DNA from: Actinomycetota bacterium
GTDB taxonomy: Bacteria > Actinomycetota > Actinomycetes > Nanopelagicales > Nanopelagicaceae
Direction of reading: 5' to 3'
DNA: 54,800 nucleotides
Assembly (NCBI GenBank): GCA_016870835.1
Contig: VGAG01000004.1
Span: forward strand, 1-54,800
A model generated the notes under the pieces. That model worked only from the letters and a program-made list of their open reading frames with translations, made no database searches and was not told where the DNA came from. A program made the position numbers and the translations under genes. Positions 51,335-54,800 of the stretch are shown here, one piece after another. Every line of letters begins with the position of its first letter. The first letter of the stretch is position 1.

Positions 51335-52936
51335 TCAGTGGTTCCAGACGGGCTCGGGGCTCTCGTAGACCTGGCCTTCAGCCCCAAAAATAAGGAATCT
51401 TGTGAAGCCGCGGGCAAACCAACGATCATGCGTCACAGCGATAACAGTTCCTTGATAAGAATCCAGCGCGCGCTCTAACGCCTCTGCACTTGCAAGATCT
51501 AAGTTATCGGTCGGCTCATCGAGTAATAACAAAGTATCGCCCGCTAATTCAAGAAGTAGCACTTGAAAACGTGCCTGTTGGCCACCAGAGAGAGTTGAAA
51601 ACTTCTGCTCTGCTTGATCGGCAAGTTCATACCTACCCAGAACGCTCTTTGCCGCTCCCAGTTGTAAAGAATTTTGCTCCCACAAAATCTCAAGAAGGCT
51701 CTTACCTTCAAATTCTGGATGGGCATGGGTTTGAGCAAAAAAGCCAGGTTTAACTCGAGCACCAAGTTTGAAAAGTCCGGTGTAACGAACGCTCTCATCC
51801 CCCGATAACCTTCGCAAGAAGTGCGACTTACCAGTTCCGTTTTTTCCTAAGATTGCTACTCGATCTTGATAATAAATTTCAAAATCAAATGGTTCGGTTA
51901 GATTTTCTAAAGTCAACTTCTCGCAAGTAACAACGCGCTCACCAGTCCTGGTACTTCTTAAGTTCACTCTTACTTGTTGTTCGATTGGTGGAGGAGGAGG
52001 TGGTCCAAGCTCTTCAAACTTACGGAGTCGAGTCTGCATCGCTCTATATCTTGATGCCATATCTTGTGATGATGCAGCCTGCCATTGCAGGGTTAGAACT
52101 AACTCTTTAAGGCGCTTATGTTCATCTTCCCAGCGCTCAACGAGTTGAGCGAACTGCTCATTTCGTGCTTTACGAGCATCGTAATAAGTGGCAAAACCTT
52201 CGCCATGAATCCAAGTTGAGTTCCCATTCACACCCTGCTCAAGTGTGACAATTTTGTTTGCAGTTGCGGCAAGTAATTCACGATCATGGCTGATAAAGAG
52301 AATTGTCTTCTTAGAGTTTCTAATCTCCTCCTCTAGCCATCTTTTTGCTGGGACATCAAGATAGTTATCCGGCTCATCAAGAATTAGTACTTCATCCCCA
52401 CCATTTAAAAGCGCCTGAAGAACAAGCTTCTTCTGCTCGCCACCAGAAAGTGAATTAACCTCTCTATTTGAAACGCGATCAAAGGTTTTTCCGAGCGCAT
52501 TGGAACAGGCGATATCCCATAAGACTTCCTCTTCATATCCACCAGCATCTCCCCAGTCAGAAAGGGCTTGGGCATAAGCCATCTGTTCTTTCTCGGTGTC
52601 GCTTTGAGCAAGCGCCTTCTCGGCTTCACTTAGCTTTGTGGCAGCGTTTCTTATCTTCGGCGAAGAGATTGAAACAAGTAAATCTCGCACCGTCGACTCG
52701 TCCCGGATGGAGCCGATGAACTGGCGCATAACTCCAAGACCACCGGTAACAATGATGCTGCCATTGTCCGGCTCGAGATCCCCAGCAATCATCCGAAAGA
52801 GCGTTGTCTTTCCGGAACCATTTGCACCAATTAACGCAACCTTTGCCCCATCTCCAACGCGAAAAGAGACATCACTTAACAGAACACGACCATCTGAGAG
52901 GGCGTACTCCACCCCTGAAACATTTATCTGGCCCAA
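51335..52936 (-). CDS. ABC-F family ATPase
   Basis: 533 aa; two ABC domains (GANGSGKTTLFRMIAG; LGKNGTGKSHFLRRLSG), LSGGEQKKLVLQ, LSGGQQARFQV, no TM; TTG start. Confidence 0.9.
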   Translation of the reverse strand: MGQINVSGVEYALSDGRVLLSDVSFRVGDGAKVALIGANGSGKTTLFRMIAGDLEPDNGSIIVTGGLGVMRQFIGSIRDESTVRDLLVSISSPKIRNAATKLSEAEKALAQSDTEKEQMAYAQALSDWGDAGGYEEEVLWDIACSNALGKTFDRVSNREVNSLSGGEQKKLVLQALLNGGDEVLILDEPDNYLDVPAKRWLEEEIRNSKKTILFISHDRELLAATANKIVTLEQGVNGNSTWIHGEGFATYYDARKARNEQFAQLVERWEDEHKRLKELVLTLQWQAASSQDMASRYRAMQTRLRKFEELGPPPPPPIEQQVRVNLRSTRTGERVVTCEKLTLENLTEPFDFEIYYQDRVAILGKNGTGKSHFLRRLSGDESVRYTGLFKLGARVKPGFFAQTHAHPEFEGKSLLEILWEQNSLQLGAAKSVLGRYELADQAEQKFSTLSGGQQARFQVLLLELAGDTLLLLDEPTDNLDLASAEALERALDSYQGTVIAVTHDRWFARGFTRFLIFGAEGQVYESPEPVWNH

Positions 52937-52938
52937 AT

Positions 52939-54786
52939 TTAACCTTTGTTAATTTTCAACGAGGCTGAAGTTTTAGCGAGAGAAGTAACTTCGATAGTTA
53001 TCCCTGAGACCGTAATCTTGTCGCCGGTTCGAAGAGCTGCATCGCTAAAGTTGCTTTCCGTTGATCCGGGTCGCCGTTGAACTTGCCAGCCACCTTTTAT
53101 TGATTGGATGGTCGTATCAACTGTGTAAATCAACACGCCCACTTCTTGCTCTGGAATTACGTCATAACCGCCTGTTGTCCGGTACTCCAAAACTAGAATC
53201 TTTGTATCACTCAATTTAACAAATTGAGCTTTTTGCCCCGAAACGTTTTCAACTAAAGGAACAAGGTTTCTTGTAATAGCACTTGAAGAAATTGCGACGG
53301 AATCAAGACAATCTATCTGAGATTCCGCTAGCCAACCGGTCAAGTATCGATTCCATGCATTCAATTCAATAGCCCGAGTTGTCCAATTTAGTGACATCAA
53401 ATCCCACTCACCGAAAGTTCCCTCTTGTGGGGCAATTGTGTAAAGATCATGAAGCCCAAATAGATGTCCGGTTTCGTGTGCCATCCACTTCCAACTTGCA
53501 CCTGGAAAATTTTTGTAGGCATCAGCGCCAGAGATAGTGCCGTTCATAACAAAACCATCTTCTACTACCACTTTGGTCGGAAATGCTGGTCCATATGCAA
53601 TAGATGCTGATGGGATTGTTTTGGGACTTAACACATAAACCACATCAAATTTGGAGTAATCAACATATGGATCTGCTGCAGCCAGCGTTGCTTTCCAATA
53701 TCCAAAACTATCTCCTTTGTTCCAGGATCCAAGGTTGTAAGCGGTAGATAGAAATTCCATACGAAGATATCTAGGAAGAACTTGGTAAGTAAAAGAGACT
53801 CGTTTATCGGATACCTTTCTAAAATAGGCATCCATTTCAGTCGCCATTTCATAATAGATCTCGGCAGGATCGCCTCTACCAATCACATCTGGAAAGTCGA
53901 CCGGAATAATTAGAGCTCTTATCTCTCCCGAGCTTGGTAAGCGACCTGGTACCCGAGGAAATCCGTTTGTAACTGAACTACTTCCTACTGGTCCTCTCAG
54001 TTGACAGAGATTCGCAGGCTGAAAAGTCGGTGACGCCACCACTAAATCTAAAGTTATCGTGAAGAAACCTTGGCTATTAGCTCCAAGTTGAGTAATTGAT
54101 GCCTTGCCAGCGCTATCTATAGTTGCTGTGTACGCTTTACGTTTGTACTTAGTTGTGTTGTTGTTAGGCTCAACTGTGTCTAGCGTGTATGTCCCCGCAG
54201 ATAAAGTAAGGTAGATCGTTCCATCGCTATTTGTTAGTGCAAGAATCCAATCGCCATCGCTCTTTCGATAGAAAAGCCCAGGCGAGTTAGCCGATTTGGA
54301 GTTGTTTTCTGGATCATGGATCCAGAGTTTTAGATTTGCTGCAGTAGGGGCGCTCTGTGGCGTGAAATTTAGCTCAACGCTCTTTGCGATACTCGATCCC
54401 TCAGCAGTACCACGGCCACCGGTATAAATAGTTAGCGTCTTTACCGTCGGAGTCGGTGTCGGAGTTGGTGTCGGAGTCGGTGTCGGCGAAACAGATTGAG
54501 TCGGAGTTGCCGATGGTGATGGGGAAACTGATGGGGTTGGAGTTGCCGAAGGTGAAGGAGTAGGTGCTACAGGCTTTGCTTTAACCACCTGAGTCCAAAG
54601 TAACTTCTTTCCGCTTTTCTTACAGATGAATTCTTTGGCACCAACGCTTCGAATCACGCCACTCTTTTTGCATGTTGCTCCGGCTTTGATTTGAGCCGCG
54701 CTTGAAAGAGTTGGAACTAAGTTAAAAGTAGAAGCAATGAGAAGAAGAGATAGCGTTGTGGCTAAATTACGCGCCTTACTCTTCAT
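52939..54786 (-). CDS. Secreted M6-like metalloprotease with Cys-containing N-terminal module and Thr/Pro/Ser-rich linker
   Basis: 615 aa; signal peptide; HETGHLFGLHD zinc motif; GGAG RBS (aataaggaggcgcgATG). Confidence 0.85.
   Translation of the reverse strand: MKSKARNLATTLSLLLIASTFNLVPTLSSAAQIKAGATCKKSGVIRSVGAKEFICKKSGKKLLWTQVVKAKPVAPTPSPSATPTPSVSPSPSATPTQSVSPTPTPTPTPTPTPTVKTLTIYTGGRGTAEGSSIAKSVELNFTPQSAPTAANLKLWIHDPENNSKSANSPGLFYRKSDGDWILALTNSDGTIYLTLSAGTYTLDTVEPNNNTTKYKRKAYTATIDSAGKASITQLGANSQGFFTITLDLVVASPTFQPANLCQLRGPVGSSSVTNGFPRVPGRLPSSGEIRALIIPVDFPDVIGRGDPAEIYYEMATEMDAYFRKVSDKRVSFTYQVLPRYLRMEFLSTAYNLGSWNKGDSFGYWKATLAAADPYVDYSKFDVVYVLSPKTIPSASIAYGPAFPTKVVVEDGFVMNGTISGADAYKNFPGASWKWMAHETGHLFGLHDLYTIAPQEGTFGEWDLMSLNWTTRAIELNAWNRYLTGWLAESQIDCLDSVAISSSAITRNLVPLVENVSGQKAQFVKLSDTKILVLEYRTTGGYDVIPEQEVGVLIYTVDTTIQSIKGGWQVQRRPGSTESNFSDAALRTGDKITVSGITIEVTSLAKTSASLKINKG
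54446..54487. repeat. Degenerate 12-bp tandem repeat (GTCGGAGTYGGT) encoding a Thr-Pro linker
   Basis: GTCGGAGTCGGT/GTCGGAGTTGGT/GTCGGAGTCGGT/GTCGGC; encodes TPTPTPTP on minus strand. Confidence 0.85.
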
Positions 54787-54800
54787 CGCGCCTCCTTATT

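Noticed and set aside
54446-54570. CRISPR-like or regulatory repeat array
   Set aside because: Repeats are 12-bp in-frame units without spacers, fully explained by the Thr/Pro linker of the protease.

Overview
The window is a gene-dense stretch of a small-genome actinobacterial chromosome. Synteny, gene content and exported-protein style suggest a freshwater acI/Nanopelagicales-like lineage; this is inference, not tested. I see about 50 protein genes and no tRNA, rRNA, CRISPR array, transposon or prophage. The left third (1-13.4 kb) is a divergent nucleoside uptake and catabolism locus. One arm is mtnA-like isomerase, class II aldolase-SDR fusion, cdd, deoA and ribokinase (partial). The other arm is a BMP-type nucleoside ABC transporter, an MTA/MTI-type phosphorylase, an MTA/SAH-type deaminase, a DUF985 cupin and an SDR. 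Together these read as a possible complete 'DHAP shunt' turning (5'-deoxy/5'-methylthio)nucleosides into DHAP plus an aldehyde, and this is my main candidate for an under-described system. The rest is mostly conserved core: trpS, icd, mdh, folD, sucCD, pcrA, guaA/guaB3/guaB, whiB, groSL, tsaD/rimI/tsaB/tsaE, alr, glmS, glmM, rpsI, rplM. It is interrupted by a branched-chain-amino-acid-type ABC transporter cassette with a translationally coupled secreted hydrolase. Other notable points: a CBS-less GuaB; a MerR/cobalamin-binding regulator with a CarH-like W-x9-EH motif next to a leaderless whiB; a recurrent TANNNT-N6-start-codon promoter layout suggesting widespread leaderless mRNAs; a densely structured tsaD-groS intergenic region; and exported solute-binding proteins without lipoboxes.
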